A stretch of DNA of 64,000 nucleotides from Lishizhenia tianjinensis (GCF_900116425.1 NZ_FPAS01000001.1:1-64000), one strand, 5' to 3'; shown: positions 51,476-61,128, counted from the stretch's first letter. The notes: generated by a model from the letters alone, not told the origin. A program made the numbers and translations.

Positions 51476-52174
51476 TTAATATGTCCGTTTGTTAATACTG
51501 TTATTTCTTAAATTGGGGGAAATACTAATTCTAATACGAAAAGTATTTTCTTCTTCTGCTAAGAGAAAGTAAGGATAAATTGTGATTAACCGGTCTAAGG
51601 CATTGTCTAATGAATCACAGCTGTATGCATAGGATTTCGTTTGATCACAAGTTTTTAAGGAGTAGACTCCATTTGAAGCTTCAAAAATGAAATGGAAGGA
51701 ATAGGTGTTGTTATAATTACACAAGCCATTCTTACAACTGTCCATTGCATAGCTAATTAAAGGGTAGATATAAGCGCTAAGGTGATTTTTTAATGCAGCT
51801 TGGTTTTCGAATATAAGGGTGTCTTTGGGGACCCCCATTGATTCATAAAGCTCTTGATAACGGCTCTGGATTAAGTTTTTAGAAGGTAGAAGATGAAGGA
51901 CGAGCGTATCTCCTTTATGCTTTCTAAAATCAATTTTCCTTGTAAATTCTTTGTAGTTTTTAGTATGGATATTCAATTTTTTTCCTCTCGCTTTTTCAAT
52001 TATCAAAGAATTGGTAAGGCTGTCTATGCTATGTTTTTTTTGATTGACAAAAGTGATTTCTGATATTTGAATTTGTTCCAAGGTATGGGCATCTTGGAGC
52101 TTTATAACACATGAAGACTGTGCTGAGCTCCAATGCGTAAGGAACAGGAGGCTAATGAGAAATATTCTAACCAT
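51476..52174 (-). CDS. Secreted hypothetical protein
   Basis: 232 aa, signal peptide 1-18 (cleaved after SSAQ). The first ~80 residues resemble a carboxypeptidase-like regulatory beta domain (VIKLQDAHTLEQIQISEITFVNQKKHSIDSLT). The rest is mixed with Cys (DSCKNGLCNYNN) and a final repetitive strand region. Follows the gene at 52183 by 8 bp, so in the same transcript. Function unknown. Confidence 0.7.
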   Translation of the reverse strand: MVRIFLISLLFLTHWSSAQSSCVIKLQDAHTLEQIQISEITFVNQKKHSIDSLTNSLIIEKARGKKLNIHTKNYKEFTRKIDFRKHKGDTLVLHLLPSKNLIQSRYQELYESMGVPKDTLIFENQAALKNHLSAYIYPLISYAMDSCKNGLCNYNNTYSFHFIFEASNGVYSLKTCDQTKSYAYSCDSLDNALDRLITIYPYFLLAEEENTFRIRISISPNLRNNSINKRTY

Positions 52175-52182
52175 AGTATTGC

Positions 52183-52692
52183 TTATGCTTCAGAATTTAA
52201 ATCTAAGTTGATGATTTTATTTACGATATCAAAGCGTTCATTGCAATGGTGATAGGTAAATGTGAGTTGTTGTTTCTTGAATACGATTTCATATAATTCA
52301 CCGCTATCTAAATCGGCTATGAATAGATCGTTTACTTTTTTGTACAAAGGATGTTTTTGACTTTTCCTCTTAAATATTGACTTACAGATTCTGAAATTTC
52401 CACTAGTAGTGTTAGAGATTTTTGTAGATAAGGTTAATATTTCTTGTAAGTTCTGATACTTTGAGGAGAGCAGTAAATTTCCGCTAGAAAAGGTAGCTTT
52501 TTTCACCTCTATGCTCCAAGTATTTGTTGTTTCTATACGTCCCTCTATATGAAAAGATGAAGCGTTGTAGACTCCTTTAAGTTGACCATTTTTTTCCGTT
52601 ATATAGTTTTCCCACTCCCTACAGAGTTCTTCATTTTTAAGGTAAAATGGAGATGTTTTTTCGTCAGCGGTGGCGTTGGATTTGAGGGGCAT
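52183..52692 (-). CDS. Hypothetical protein
   Basis: 169 aa, no signal peptide. Sequence is mostly beta with a CREWENYITEKNGQL helix near the start and FRICKSIFKRKSQKHPLYKKVNDLFIADLDSGELYEIVFKKQQLTFTYHH in the second half; no family is recognised. It lies between a MORN-type protein (12 bp upstream) and the secreted protein at 51476 (8 bp downstream), so all three form an operon. It happens to be in the same frame as the MORN gene, but each has its own start and stop. Confidence 0.68.
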   Translation of the reverse strand: MPLKSNATADEKTSPFYLKNEELCREWENYITEKNGQLKGVYNASSFHIEGRIETTNTWSIEVKKATFSSGNLLLSSKYQNLQEILTLSTKISNTTSGNFRICKSIFKRKSQKHPLYKKVNDLFIADLDSGELYEIVFKKQQLTFTYHHCNERFDIVNKIINLDLNSEA

Positions 52693-52704
52693 AATAATCT
52701 TATG

Positions 52705-54237
52705 TTAATGGATAGCGCTTAATGAAATTCTTTTTGAGCAAATCTCTTTGGAACAATGCGCTGTATATTGTTGAATGATTACGGAATAATTTAAATAGCC
52801 ATCATCCAGTGCAGTTGGCGTAATTCCCCAATCATAATTTGGGTTGTTTTTAATAATGTTTTGATAGACTTCAGGAACCTTAATAGCTATGGTCCATTCA
52901 CCTGTAATATGGTCGTTTTTAAACTGACCTGATTCAGTTAATATACCCGATGTATTCCATCGTTCAAAAATTCCATTTAATTGATAATTTTCATAGTTAT
53001 AATGTAAATGTTTTTGTCCCGATGAATACCAAGTTTGTTGTTCTCCTTCTAACATTCCCATGTGGTAATGTCGACGTGATTTTTTTTGGCCGTTAGAGAA
53101 GTAGCTCTCCCAAATACCCGAGCGTAATCCGTTTTTAAAGCTACCCTTTATTAAGGTTTTTCCCAGTTCATTTTGAAGTAGAAATTTTCCATGCGGCAGA
53201 TGGTCTTTAAAACTAAGCTCAATTTTTTGATTTCCATTTTGGTGAAGAACTTGCCATTTTCCCTGTTGTAAACCACATACTAATTCACCATGTACAATGT
53301 CCCCATTTATCAAAACACTATTGATTTCACCTGTGTAGTTTGGGTAGTTTTTGGTTATATGCTCTCTGATGATTTCTATTTCAAACAATGCATCGAAATC
53401 ATCGCGATGTTCTTTATAATCTGGACGTGTGGGGGCTTGATGATTCGAGTGTGGCTCAGTTTGTAAATTTTCACTCAGATAATGATGTTCTTCAATGATT
53501 TCGCTCCAGGAGATATGAGGTTGTGAAGTGAATTGAGTTGTTACAAAGGATTGCTGAAGTTCAATTCTAATTTCTGGGTAGTACAACCAGAAGATTTCAT
53601 TTTCATTTTTGTCCAACAAAGCGATTCCTATAGGAAAAGCCTTTAAACGCCCAGTTGCTTTGTCATAATGGTAGTCTTCCTTAATTTTTATAAAATAAAT
53701 TCGAGAGGACAGTTTATCTGCATCTATTTCATCGTAAAGAATAGAGTTATTTTCGAAATGAGGAGAAGAAAAGGCTGTAATTTTTTGCTCTTTAAGAGCT
53801 TGCGTGATGACGTGTATGAAACTCTTTTCTTTCAGGTAAATTGTATCGCTTTGGATTGTATTGTTTTCTAGTACAAGGTTTTGAATACTACAAGAGCCTT
53901 TCGTGAAGTGTCTGTTTTCAATATCCTTTAAATCTAGGGTTCTATATGCACGTATGGACCATGTGTTTCGCCTATCGAATAAATAGCAATAATTCATTTC
54001 CAAATAAGGGAGATTCCATTTTGAATTACCTTTCTGAAGTAAGTTTGTTGTTGCAGAATCTAGGTTCAGCTTGTTTGAATACAGTAGTGAATTTGTTTTC
54101 TCATAAAGGTGATGGCTGAGATATAGTTTGTCTTTGGTTTGATGGATAAACCCAGTATTAATGATGCTCCCGTCAAACTGACCAAGTAAAGGGAGGGAGA
54201 ATACTAAAAGGAAAATGGAGCCAATTAATTTTGACAT
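52705..54237 (-). CDS. MORN-repeat secreted protein (YwqK-like repeats)
   Basis: 510 aa, signal peptide to about residue 19. From about 310 to 460 there are at least six MORN-type units of ~23 residues: GKWQVLHQNGNQKIE, HGKFLLQNELGKTLIKGSF, SGIWESYFSNGQKKSRRHY, EGEQQTWYSSGQKHLHYNY, NGIFERWNTSGILTESGQF, TGEWTI. The N-terminal ~300 residues have no recognised domain. Similar proteins are often called YwqK-family; the repeats probably bind a surface or partner. First gene of a three-gene transcript with 52183 and 51476. Confidence 0.82.
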   Translation of the reverse strand: MSKLIGSIFLLVFSLPLLGQFDGSIINTGFIHQTKDKLYLSHHLYEKTNSLLYSNKLNLDSATTNLLQKGNSKWNLPYLEMNYCYLFDRRNTWSIRAYRTLDLKDIENRHFTKGSCSIQNLVLENNTIQSDTIYLKEKSFIHVITQALKEQKITAFSSPHFENNSILYDEIDADKLSSRIYFIKIKEDYHYDKATGRLKAFPIGIALLDKNENEIFWLYYPEIRIELQQSFVTTQFTSQPHISWSEIIEEHHYLSENLQTEPHSNHQAPTRPDYKEHRDDFDALFEIEIIREHITKNYPNYTGEINSVLINGDIVHGELVCGLQQGKWQVLHQNGNQKIELSFKDHLPHGKFLLQNELGKTLIKGSFKNGLRSGIWESYFSNGQKKSRRHYHMGMLEGEQQTWYSSGQKHLHYNYENYQLNGIFERWNTSGILTESGQFKNDHITGEWTIAIKVPEVYQNIIKNNPNYDWGITPTALDDGYLNYSVIIQQYTAHCSKEICSKRISLSAIH

Positions 54238-54259
54238 AATAAATTGATGTTTGACTTTT

Positions 54260-54916
54260 TTAATTATCCAACAGTTGTTCCTTCTGCCTACGTCCTTTCT
54301 TCGTCGTAAAAAGTTTCATCGTAAACCCAAAGAAAATTCCGGAAATTGGCCAAATCACAGCACCCTTGGCCAAACTTGCCCATGTAATTCCTGTTCCATC
54401 CAACAAGGGCCAAATCACTTGCATAGTTACATACATAAATGCAGCCCATTTTAAGCCCGTTATCCACCAATTCTTATTATCAAAAGGATTGGTGACTTTC
54501 GAGAATTCTAAATTTTCATAGCGTTTCGCTTGTTTTTCATACCATTTTGCTTTCAAGGATTTTCTAAACCATCCCCAAATTGGAAAGGTGAGGGCAAGTA
54601 TTAAAAGACTAAATACATTGTTCACGCAAGGAATGATTTCTCCGCAATTATTACAGTATAGTCCAAACCAGTTTTTAAAAGCCGTACCGTTTTGGGGTGA
54701 CCATGTTCTACCATCGTGGATGGTCTCACAATGCGGACATGGAACAAAACTTCTTTCTACTCTTGGTTTGTGAGAGGTTTTGTCAACCAAACTAACCTTA
54801 GGAATTTTTTGACCGAATAGAATTTCATTTATAACTAAGGCAGGGTTTATTATCCAATGTAACATCAATGGATTTTTCCAGGTGTAGACTTTGTATTTGT
54901 TGGTATCGAATTTCAT
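54260..54916 (-). CDS. Membrane protein with zinc-ribbon-like loop
   Basis: 218 aa from the ATG at 54916; the upstream TTG at 54976 is unlikely. Two pairs of cysteines (CPHC and CNNC, about 35 residues apart, residues ~61 and ~95) form a zinc-ribbon-like domain before three membrane segments (about 100-120, 155-175 and 185-205). Basic C-terminus (KKGRRQKEQLL). Fits a Bacteroidota membrane-protein family seen in many genomes; function unknown. Ends 22 bp before the MORN gene start. Confidence 0.72.
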   Translation of the reverse strand: MKFDTNKYKVYTWKNPLMLHWIINPALVINEILFGQKIPKVSLVDKTSHKPRVERSFVPCPHCETIHDGRTWSPQNGTAFKNWFGLYCNNCGEIIPCVNNVFSLLILALTFPIWGWFRKSLKAKWYEKQAKRYENLEFSKVTNPFDNKNWWITGLKWAAFMYVTMQVIWPLLDGTGITWASLAKGAVIWPISGIFFGFTMKLFTTKKGRRQKEQLLDN

Positions 54917-54989
54917 GGTGCTTTCGGTGATGTGTTTTGTAGAGGTTAATATACGCTTTGGCCACCAAAGCATCAAGGAATCTGTTCAT

Positions 54990-56138
54990 TTACTGACTAA
55001 AATCATCAGAAATTAACCAGAAATAGAACATGTAAAGCTGTAAGCCTGTAAATACAGGTAAGAGTGCATATTTCCATTTTATATTTCGCAACCAAAAGGC
55101 AAATACAAAGAAAAGAGGGAAGATTATGGAGATATACCTTGTCATTGCCGTACTCGAACCCGCGCTTAGCGGAAGCAAAATGTTGAACCATACAATGAGG
55201 TTAAAGCTTAAAGGAAGTCTTTTCCAGGCAAAACCAGCAATTATCATAAATAGAATGGCGTACCAAGAGTTAAACTGTGTCCCGAAATCTCCTTGTCTAA
55301 AAAGTCCGGCTAAGGGAAACATCATTTCTCTATACCAACCACCTTGTTGGGCGATGGAATAGGCGTTGGGATAACCGGTTCTTACATATTGATACAAAAC
55401 ATAAGCACCAAAACATAACAGGGGTAATGATAGAAAACTTAGTTTTTTTAAGGTGCTCCACGACCATATCTTTGGTTGTAATTTATAAGCTACCAGCAAT
55501 TGTTCTTTCTCGAATAGAAATAAAACAAGAGGAAGGAGCATTACCAAACCATTGGCTCTGAGGATAACCATGAAGGCGCAAAAAAGGGACAATACGAAAT
55601 ACTTCTTGCGCTGTATACATACAAAAGCGCCCATGAGTAAAAAAGCGAAAATAGCTTCTGTATACATCATAGAAAAGTAGTATTGAAAAGGCATACAAAT
55701 AAACAGTAGTGTAGCAAAAAATGCGTTTTTCGTATCCTGAAACCATTGTGTAGCCAACCAATAGAAGACCAAGAAACAAAGGGTAGAAAAAAGGATACTT
55801 ATGGAAAAAGAGGCGCTGTTAAAACTACATTGGAATAGAGTTGATACAGTTTTTACAAGAAGGGGGTAACCCGGCATAAATCCCCAACTGGATTGATGAA
55901 AAATTTCATTTTTATGCCACCCCAAGTCTTTTTTTGTATTTATCTCTGGATAGCCATTGTCATGTATGTTTTCATACCAAAAGCTATCGTTTCTTTTGAA
56001 CAACCTTATGATGTCATCAGAACTTTTTTCTACACTAAAATCATCTTTAACTTCAGCTAAAAAGAAAGCAAAGGCAATGTACAGAAGCTTAAAAGAGATA
56101 CTTAATAGAATGATTTTATAAATATGGGACTTGCTCAT
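54990..56138 (-). CDS. PIG-V-like mannosyltransferase (GT-C fold)
   Basis: 382 aa, about nine hydrophobic segments. The first periplasmic loop has RLFKRNDSFWYENIHDNGYPEIN, the acidic D-S-F-WY...GYP pattern of PIG-V/dolichol-mannose-using GT-C enzymes (D followed by WY and GYP), and FMPGYPLLVKTVS follows. Helix 6-7 carries MMYTEAIFAFLLMGAFVCIQRKKYF. A GT-C enzyme adds mannose or another sugar from a lipid-linked donor to an envelope polymer or protein. No GPI-type partner genes are nearby; substrate unknown. Followed by the zinc-ribbon membrane protein gene. Confidence 0.78.
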   Translation of the reverse strand: MSKSHIYKIILLSISFKLLYIAFAFFLAEVKDDFSVEKSSDDIIRLFKRNDSFWYENIHDNGYPEINTKKDLGWHKNEIFHQSSWGFMPGYPLLVKTVSTLFQCSFNSASFSISILFSTLCFLVFYWLATQWFQDTKNAFFATLLFICMPFQYYFSMMYTEAIFAFLLMGAFVCIQRKKYFVLSLFCAFMVILRANGLVMLLPLVLFLFEKEQLLVAYKLQPKIWSWSTLKKLSFLSLPLLCFGAYVLYQYVRTGYPNAYSIAQQGGWYREMMFPLAGLFRQGDFGTQFNSWYAILFMIIAGFAWKRLPLSFNLIVWFNILLPLSAGSSTAMTRYISIIFPLFFVFAFWLRNIKWKYALLPVFTGLQLYMFYFWLISDDFSQ

Positions 56139-56264
56139 AAAGTCGCGAAGCTTTTTTAATTTTTCGCAACTAAAATAGAGAAAGCATTATGATTAGATGG
56201 AGATTAAAGAGGAGAATTTTGAATAATGTTCAGAAAGAAAGATAATTTCTCCAGATCTACCACT

Positions 56265-56873
56265 TTACTCAAACAATTCATTGAGGTCATCTGAATATCC
56301 GTAGCCATGAATTACGAGTTTTGATGTTCCTAAGACTTCTACTTCAACTCTAATGTAAACATCGTTACTATTTTTAGCAAGGAGGTAAACGTGTCCACTG
56401 TTTATTATACTATACTCATAATTATCAGATTGAGAAGGAGGTCCCATTGTTCCCGGATTATAGTAATTCGTCATAATAATTTTATCTGATGAGAAATTTA
56501 AAGGGCCAGGTATTCCTGAATTAGGAAGGTAATAGGAGGCTTCATTGAAGCTGCTGTAGTTCCAAACAGTATCTTCGAAAGCATAGTGCCAAGAAGTGTC
56601 ATGAACAATTTCATAGGCTATTTGTATATCTCCTGTACCATTGATTTTAGTGTAAGCACTAGAACCACTGCTTCCAAGGGAGTTGTGTAAATCAAATTCT
56701 ATTACATTCGCTTTGTTGTTGAATACGTCTAAGGTGTAGTCCAAATCATATACGCCATTCATGTATTGCGCCTCCAGAGTATCAGACATTTTTACCTCAT
56801 GAATATTTTTATTGGTTTTTTCACAACTGTAAAACGTACCGAAGAGCAGGAGAATAAGGATGGTGGTTTTCAT
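56265..56873 (-). CDS. Hypothetical lipoprotein
   Basis: 202 aa. Short signal peptide with lipobox (GTFYSC, Cys17). Mature part is a beta-rich domain (MNGVYDLDYTLDVFNNKANVIEFDLHNSLGSSGSSAYTKING; YEYSIINSGHVYLLAKNSNDVYIRVEVEVLGTSKLVIHG) resembling the immunoglobulin-like lipoproteins common in the phylum. Single gene between two unrelated secreted-protein genes. Function unknown. Confidence 0.75.
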   Translation of the reverse strand: MKTTILILLLFGTFYSCEKTNKNIHEVKMSDTLEAQYMNGVYDLDYTLDVFNNKANVIEFDLHNSLGSSGSSAYTKINGTGDIQIAYEIVHDTSWHYAFEDTVWNYSSFNEASYYLPNSGIPGPLNFSSDKIIMTNYYNPGTMGPPSQSDNYEYSIINSGHVYLLAKNSNDVYIRVEVEVLGTSKLVIHGYGYSDDLNELFE

Positions 56874-56988
56874 GTTTTTTTGTTAAAAGTTACATCAATT
56901 TAATGTTTTTATCAGTTGATTCCTAAATAATTGGATTGAAATTGTTTGTTTCAGAATAAATTATGATTCTTAAACTTCAATCTCTCCT

Positions 56989-58131
56989 TTATTTTTTAAT
57001 GATTTTACGTGTAACTTGTTTATGATCAGTAAAGATGTGTAAATAGTAGGTACCTGATGGAAAAGTACTCAAGTCAAGTTCAATTTCCTGTTGGTCAGTC
57101 AACTCTGTACAAAGCGTACGTCCCAAATTATCCACAACCTGAATGGTTGAGTTGCCGGTTTCGTGCAGTCGAATGTGCACCTTGCTTTGCACGGGATTCG
57201 GGAATATATCAAGACTAAAAATTGTTTCATTTTCAGTTATTGCAGTAGGTGAGGTATAAGTTCGTACATCCTTTTCTAAATTAAACCAAATTCCAGGCGA
57301 AGATATCCATGCTTTCGTAATAGATTCTGTAACCTTACCCAAAGTATCTGTAGCATAATCTACTCGAACATAGTTATTCCAGCTGTTTAAACTCTGATTC
57401 CATTGCATTTGATTTTTATAAGATATATGGTCATTTGCATCGTAATGAAAAGAAGTTCGCATAAAGTTGGTCCAATCATTTGAATTGGTATTCCATGCGT
57501 AAGAAAATAAGGTGTCATATTGGAGTGAGGCCGTATAGCTATGTTCAACTTTAGTTGAATTCACCCAATTTACTGCGGTTGTATCCCATGTCTGTTCTTG
57601 CCTCTGAAGCAATTTACCATTTCCTAAAAATGTTTGCTGTATAAGGAGTTTATTCGTCCATTGCGCATTTGAACTATCCCAATTTAGTTGCTTTTCCTCA
57701 ATTAAATTACCGTTTAAATCATATTGGTATTCAAATTTCTTCATATTTACCCAAGCATTGTTTTGGTAATTTTCCAAGACCTTGGCAATAGTTTGGTTAT
57801 TTGTATTGTAGGTGAAGGTATACCGACTAGTGTAGTCCCAAGTACTGTTTACAGCATTCCATGATGTAATTTGTATAGTGTCTGGAGAGCCATTCAGGTT
57901 ATTGATGTAAGTGTTTTTTGAGGAATTGATCCATTGCGAATTCTGAAAGGATTGATGCAGTATTTCGGAAAGCTCATTCGTAGAGCTGTAGGTGTAGCTC
58001 ATTTTTAAGGCACCCGTCCAAGATGATCCATTCCAATTGAAAAGTGTTCTTGTTTCTATTTCTTGGGCGTTAACCTTTGATTGCATAAAACCTACAATCA
58101 TGAACAGCATTACTATTTTTTTTACGATCAT
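56989..58131 (-). CDS. T9SS type A secreted protein with W-rich repeats
   Basis: 380 aa. Signal peptide to about residue 22 (VNAQ). Residues ~28-300 contain about seven units of ~38 residues with the signature W(N/D)...W.N..(K/R)..Y.Y...(N/Y).....Q (TWDTTAVNWVNSTKVEHSYTASL; AWNTNSNDWTNFMRTSFHYD; QWNQSLNSWNNYVRVDYATD). The last ~75 residues are a type A sorting domain (LDIFPNPVQSKVHIRLHETGNSTIQVVDNLGRTLCTELTDQQ ... FPSGTYYLHIFTDHKQVTRKI), so export is by the type IX system. Repeats look beta-helical; adhesin-like surface cargo. Confidence 0.9.
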   Translation of the reverse strand: MIVKKIVMLFMIVGFMQSKVNAQEIETRTLFNWNGSSWTGALKMSYTYSSTNELSEILHQSFQNSQWINSSKNTYINNLNGSPDTIQITSWNAVNSTWDYTSRYTFTYNTNNQTIAKVLENYQNNAWVNMKKFEYQYDLNGNLIEEKQLNWDSSNAQWTNKLLIQQTFLGNGKLLQRQEQTWDTTAVNWVNSTKVEHSYTASLQYDTLFSYAWNTNSNDWTNFMRTSFHYDANDHISYKNQMQWNQSLNSWNNYVRVDYATDTLGKVTESITKAWISSPGIWFNLEKDVRTYTSPTAITENETIFSLDIFPNPVQSKVHIRLHETGNSTIQVVDNLGRTLCTELTDQQEIELDLSTFPSGTYYLHIFTDHKQVTRKIIKK

Positions 58132-58215
58132 TTTTATTTCAAGAATTGGTATTACTATCCAATAATAGTAATAAATAATCCAATATGAATTTGTAATCCT
58201 TTCTAATAATTTGAG

Positions 58216-58902
58216 TTACGCTTTGGCTTTTTTTATGCCGTATTTTACGAAGATCATCACCAATAATGGAATCATAATGACGCTAATTAAAAAGTAGAGG
58301 AGAGATGTCCAGTCCTCTAAATCTTGGGCATTTGTTAAAGCAAGCGTGACCTGGCCTAAAGGCCCTTTGGAGAATATGGTATTGTACATAAAGTTCCAAC
58401 CAAAGTGGAGACCTATAGGTAGAAACATAGATTTCGTTTTCGAAAAAGACCAGGCCCAAGCATAGCCCATTAAACCAGTGCTAACGAGTACTACGAGCAT
58501 GGCCATTACGTTGCCAAAAACGCCAAAAGAGAACCAATGGTATACCCCGAAAGCTAAGGCCGAAAGAAGTACGGCTTTGTTTTCTCCAATTTTATGGATA
58601 AGTATGTACAAAAGAACGCCTCTAAACAAAAGCTCTTCGGTGAAAACAGATTTAAAATCCCATAGGACAGAATGAAAAAAGGAAGTGGAAGAAAAGGAGG
58701 TGCTTAATTGCCAGGATGCACCTTTGAGGTAAGCTTCAAGGAGTAGTAAAACACCGCAAAGTATAGCGCTTACTAGAAAACCAAGTGTCCATTGTATGAT
58801 TCTCTTTACAAGGGGGGATAATCCCATAAAATTAAAATTCCCTTTATTGTAGAGGTAGTTCAAAAACCAAGAAAGAACTAAAATGACAAGGATTCCTAAC
58901 AT
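58216..58902 (-). CDS. CPBP intramembrane metalloprotease (CAAX-type)
   Basis: 228 aa, about six membrane helices. The CPBP catalytic motifs are visible: EELLFRG at about 90-96 (the glutamate pair), then helix-embedded FGVYHWFSFGVFGN and HFGWNFMYNT with the His residues. This family includes eukaryotic CAAX prenyl-protease Rce1 relatives and bacterial immunity or bacteriocin-processing proteases. Inner membrane. Single gene in the secretome cluster; target not known. Confidence 0.92.
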   Translation of the reverse strand: MLGILVILVLSWFLNYLYNKGNFNFMGLSPLVKRIIQWTLGFLVSAILCGVLLLLEAYLKGASWQLSTSFSSTSFFHSVLWDFKSVFTEELLFRGVLLYILIHKIGENKAVLLSALAFGVYHWFSFGVFGNVMAMLVVLVSTGLMGYAWAWSFSKTKSMFLPIGLHFGWNFMYNTIFSKGPLGQVTLALTNAQDLEDWTSLLYFLISVIMIPLLVMIFVKYGIKKAKA

Positions 58903-59017
58903 TAATACTCGACTTTTTTTATTATGATTTGAAGTAGTTTAAAAACGCTTTTTCTTCTGGACTTTTCAAATAAACTACTTGCTCAAAGCGATTCATGGAA
59001 AATGCTTTTGAAAAAAA

Positions 59018-60058
59018 TTACTGAAGTTCTACTATGGCTTGTTCAATAAGAGCGTCTGAGTCAGTGTCTGTTTCATCAAGAACCATAGGGATATCAGCTT
59101 CTATACCATTATCTGTAGGGTTACCCTGTGCATCCTCTAAATTAGAGGTGGATAAATTATATTTCCATCCATTTGAGAGAAAACCGTCTATTATTTCTCC
59201 TGTTCCACCACCAAATTTTTGTCCTATAGTTGTCACATTATCTAGAGCATACATCATGATAGTAAAAAGTGATCCAGAACTAAATGTGGTTCTGTCATGC
59301 AAAACTACAACTTTCTTAAGAAAGGTATTTTCACTTCCGGAAGGAGTAAGTTTCATTTGACTCGCTGAGAAGTCATCGAAATCGGGTCCGTTTTTTACAT
59401 GGTTTGTACCAAAAATGATTTCTTCTTGGGTGAAATATGAAGCCATACGGGCAGCTAAATTAATGTATCCACCAAGGTTGCCGCGAACATCAATTACGAT
59501 TCCTTTGGCGTCTTTTAAGTAATTCATCATTTGTTCTAATTCAGCCTCAGATACAGTCATGTCAAAACTTGATATACGAATGTATCCAAGAGTATTGTCT
59601 TGAGGTAAGAATCCATATTGTATATTGAAATATGAATCTGAAGAAGATATTGTTTGAACATTAGGGTTGGCCGCTTCTCCGTAATAATATTCTTGCGCAA
59701 TCAAAAAACTGTAAGCAGATGGATAACCAGAATAGAAATCATAACCGGCCCAATAATTATTGTCTAAATCCTCAATATTGGTGTGTCCTTCTTGCATACG
59801 ACTTGCAATAATTCCTAAATAATTGAAAAGCTCTTGCTCATTGAGCGCATCATTTATAAAGGGGCTAATTGAGTCTCTTAAACTTATTAGATCAATTTGT
59901 TTGACTTCTTGTAATCCAAATTTTTCTATGGCTATTTTGGTGTATTCGTTAAAAATGTCCATGTTCGATTGTCCCGGTTTAGGTTTCATTACAATTTTTT
60001 CACAAGAACTTATTGTGAAGAGAAGGGATAGCCCCATCAGTAATATTCGAGTATTCAT
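59018..60058 (-). CDS. S41 family peptidase, lipoprotein
   Basis: 346 aa. Signal peptide with lipobox TISSC (Cys19). After a helical domain (about 30-110), the S41 core shows GIVIDVRGNLGGYINLAARMASYF (the GNxGG strand) and the catalytic-Ser segment VVLHDRTTFSSGSLFTIMMYAL, then FGGGTGEI. No PDZ domain is obvious, so this is a tricorn- or interphotoreceptor-binding-like S41 rather than a classical CtpA. Cleaves peptides in the envelope. Its start is 7 bp after the upstream barrel protein gene, so they share a transcript. Confidence 0.9.
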   Translation of the reverse strand: MNTRILLMGLSLLFTISSCEKIVMKPKPGQSNMDIFNEYTKIAIEKFGLQEVKQIDLISLRDSISPFINDALNEQELFNYLGIIASRMQEGHTNIEDLDNNYWAGYDFYSGYPSAYSFLIAQEYYYGEAANPNVQTISSSDSYFNIQYGFLPQDNTLGYIRISSFDMTVSEAELEQMMNYLKDAKGIVIDVRGNLGGYINLAARMASYFTQEEIIFGTNHVKNGPDFDDFSASQMKLTPSGSENTFLKKVVVLHDRTTFSSGSLFTIMMYALDNVTTIGQKFGGGTGEIIDGFLSNGWKYNLSTSNLEDAQGNPTDNGIEADIPMVLDETDTDSDALIEQAIVELQ

Positions 60059-60065
60059 GGCTAAA

Positions 60066-60848
60066 CTATTTAATATGACGAATAAAGTTGTATTGTAAAC
60101 TTAAAGTATGAAAGGCGTCGGTTACGGGGTAACTTTTATGGTCATAAAAGCTACGTAACTTCCAAGAGTAAGCAAGACTTAATTTTTTCTTAAAATTGAA
60201 TCTGATATAGGTATTTAAAAGAAGTTGATTATGTACTGTTTTTGCAGTTAAGTAGCTGAGGTCATATGGGTTTCTTGTACTGGAGTCAAAAAAACTTACT
60301 TCTCCATTATCGATTACGTTTTGTGGTAGATTGGCAGTGAAACTAGGGGCTGTGTTCATGAAACTTAATATTCCATAATCTAAGCCTAGTTCTAAACTGC
60401 GGTTTTTCTTTAATGCATGTGAATAGCTCCAAGATAAAAGGATGTCTGAGGATAACCTGTAAAAATTAGAACTATTACCTAAGTTATTATTCGAGCGTGT
60501 AACAAAGTCTAATGCATTCCAAGTTAAACCGAAATAGTGTTTTCTAACTTTATGCAAATAGCCCAACTTGACGTTATAGCCTAAAGTCATTACCTCAGTA
60601 TTAGTAGAATTTGGGAAATCACTCTTAAAAACAAAAGCATTTGCGTTTAAGTAGATTTGGCTTTTGAGTGAAAGTCTTTGAAAGCCAAACTCTGGAAGAA
60701 TACTTTTTTTAACAAGATGAACATTTGAAAACCGCGTGTCTTGGAAGGTATTGTGTAGACTACCAATACCAAAATAAACTTTAGTTTCTTGGGCAATACT
60801 ATTACAATATATCATGGGTAATAGCAGTAGTATTAGGACACATTTCAT
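60066..60848 (-). CDS. Hypothetical outer-membrane beta-barrel-like protein
   Basis: 260 aa. Signal peptide to about residue 19 (SIAQ). The rest has a regular pattern of amphipathic strands with many aromatic residues (YFGLTWNALDFVTRSN; LELGLDYGILSFM; SLAYSWKLRSF) and ends in a short basic tail rather than a classical terminal Phe. A small outer-membrane barrel of unknown function. First gene of a two-gene unit with the S41 peptidase 7 bp downstream. Confidence 0.75.
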   Translation of the reverse strand: MKCVLILLLLPMIYCNSIAQETKVYFGIGSLHNTFQDTRFSNVHLVKKSILPEFGFQRLSLKSQIYLNANAFVFKSDFPNSTNTEVMTLGYNVKLGYLHKVRKHYFGLTWNALDFVTRSNNNLGNSSNFYRLSSDILLSWSYSHALKKNRSLELGLDYGILSFMNTAPSFTANLPQNVIDNGEVSFFDSSTRNPYDLSYLTAKTVHNQLLLNTYIRFNFKKKLSLAYSWKLRSFYDHKSYPVTDAFHTLSLQYNFIRHIK

Positions 60849-61128
60849 GATATTCTATAAATAAAGTGAATAGCTAGTTCAATAATTTGTTTGTACCAAT
60901 TTATGAACAAGGTAATTTAGTAATATAAATTTTCATAAACAATTTATTTTGAGGGTCGGTAAGGGGAGAGTAGAAATAATAGTTTAATTAGATCAGCCTC
61001 TAATAATATCCCCTAACTACCTAATTCTTAACTACTCCAAACAACTGTGTGATTATTTGAATTTTGTGCTGCTTAATTTGAGACTGAGGGCTTCATTTTT
61101 CGGTGAGTTTTACTTACTTTGTTGTCCC

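Noticed and set aside
52183-54237. Two neighbouring genes in the same frame, which could have been one gene split by a stop
   Set aside because: Unlike 43352-44161, the second gene has a good ATG 12 bp after the stop, no signal peptide, and no resemblance to the first; the MORN gene ends naturally. Same frame is a one-in-three coincidence.
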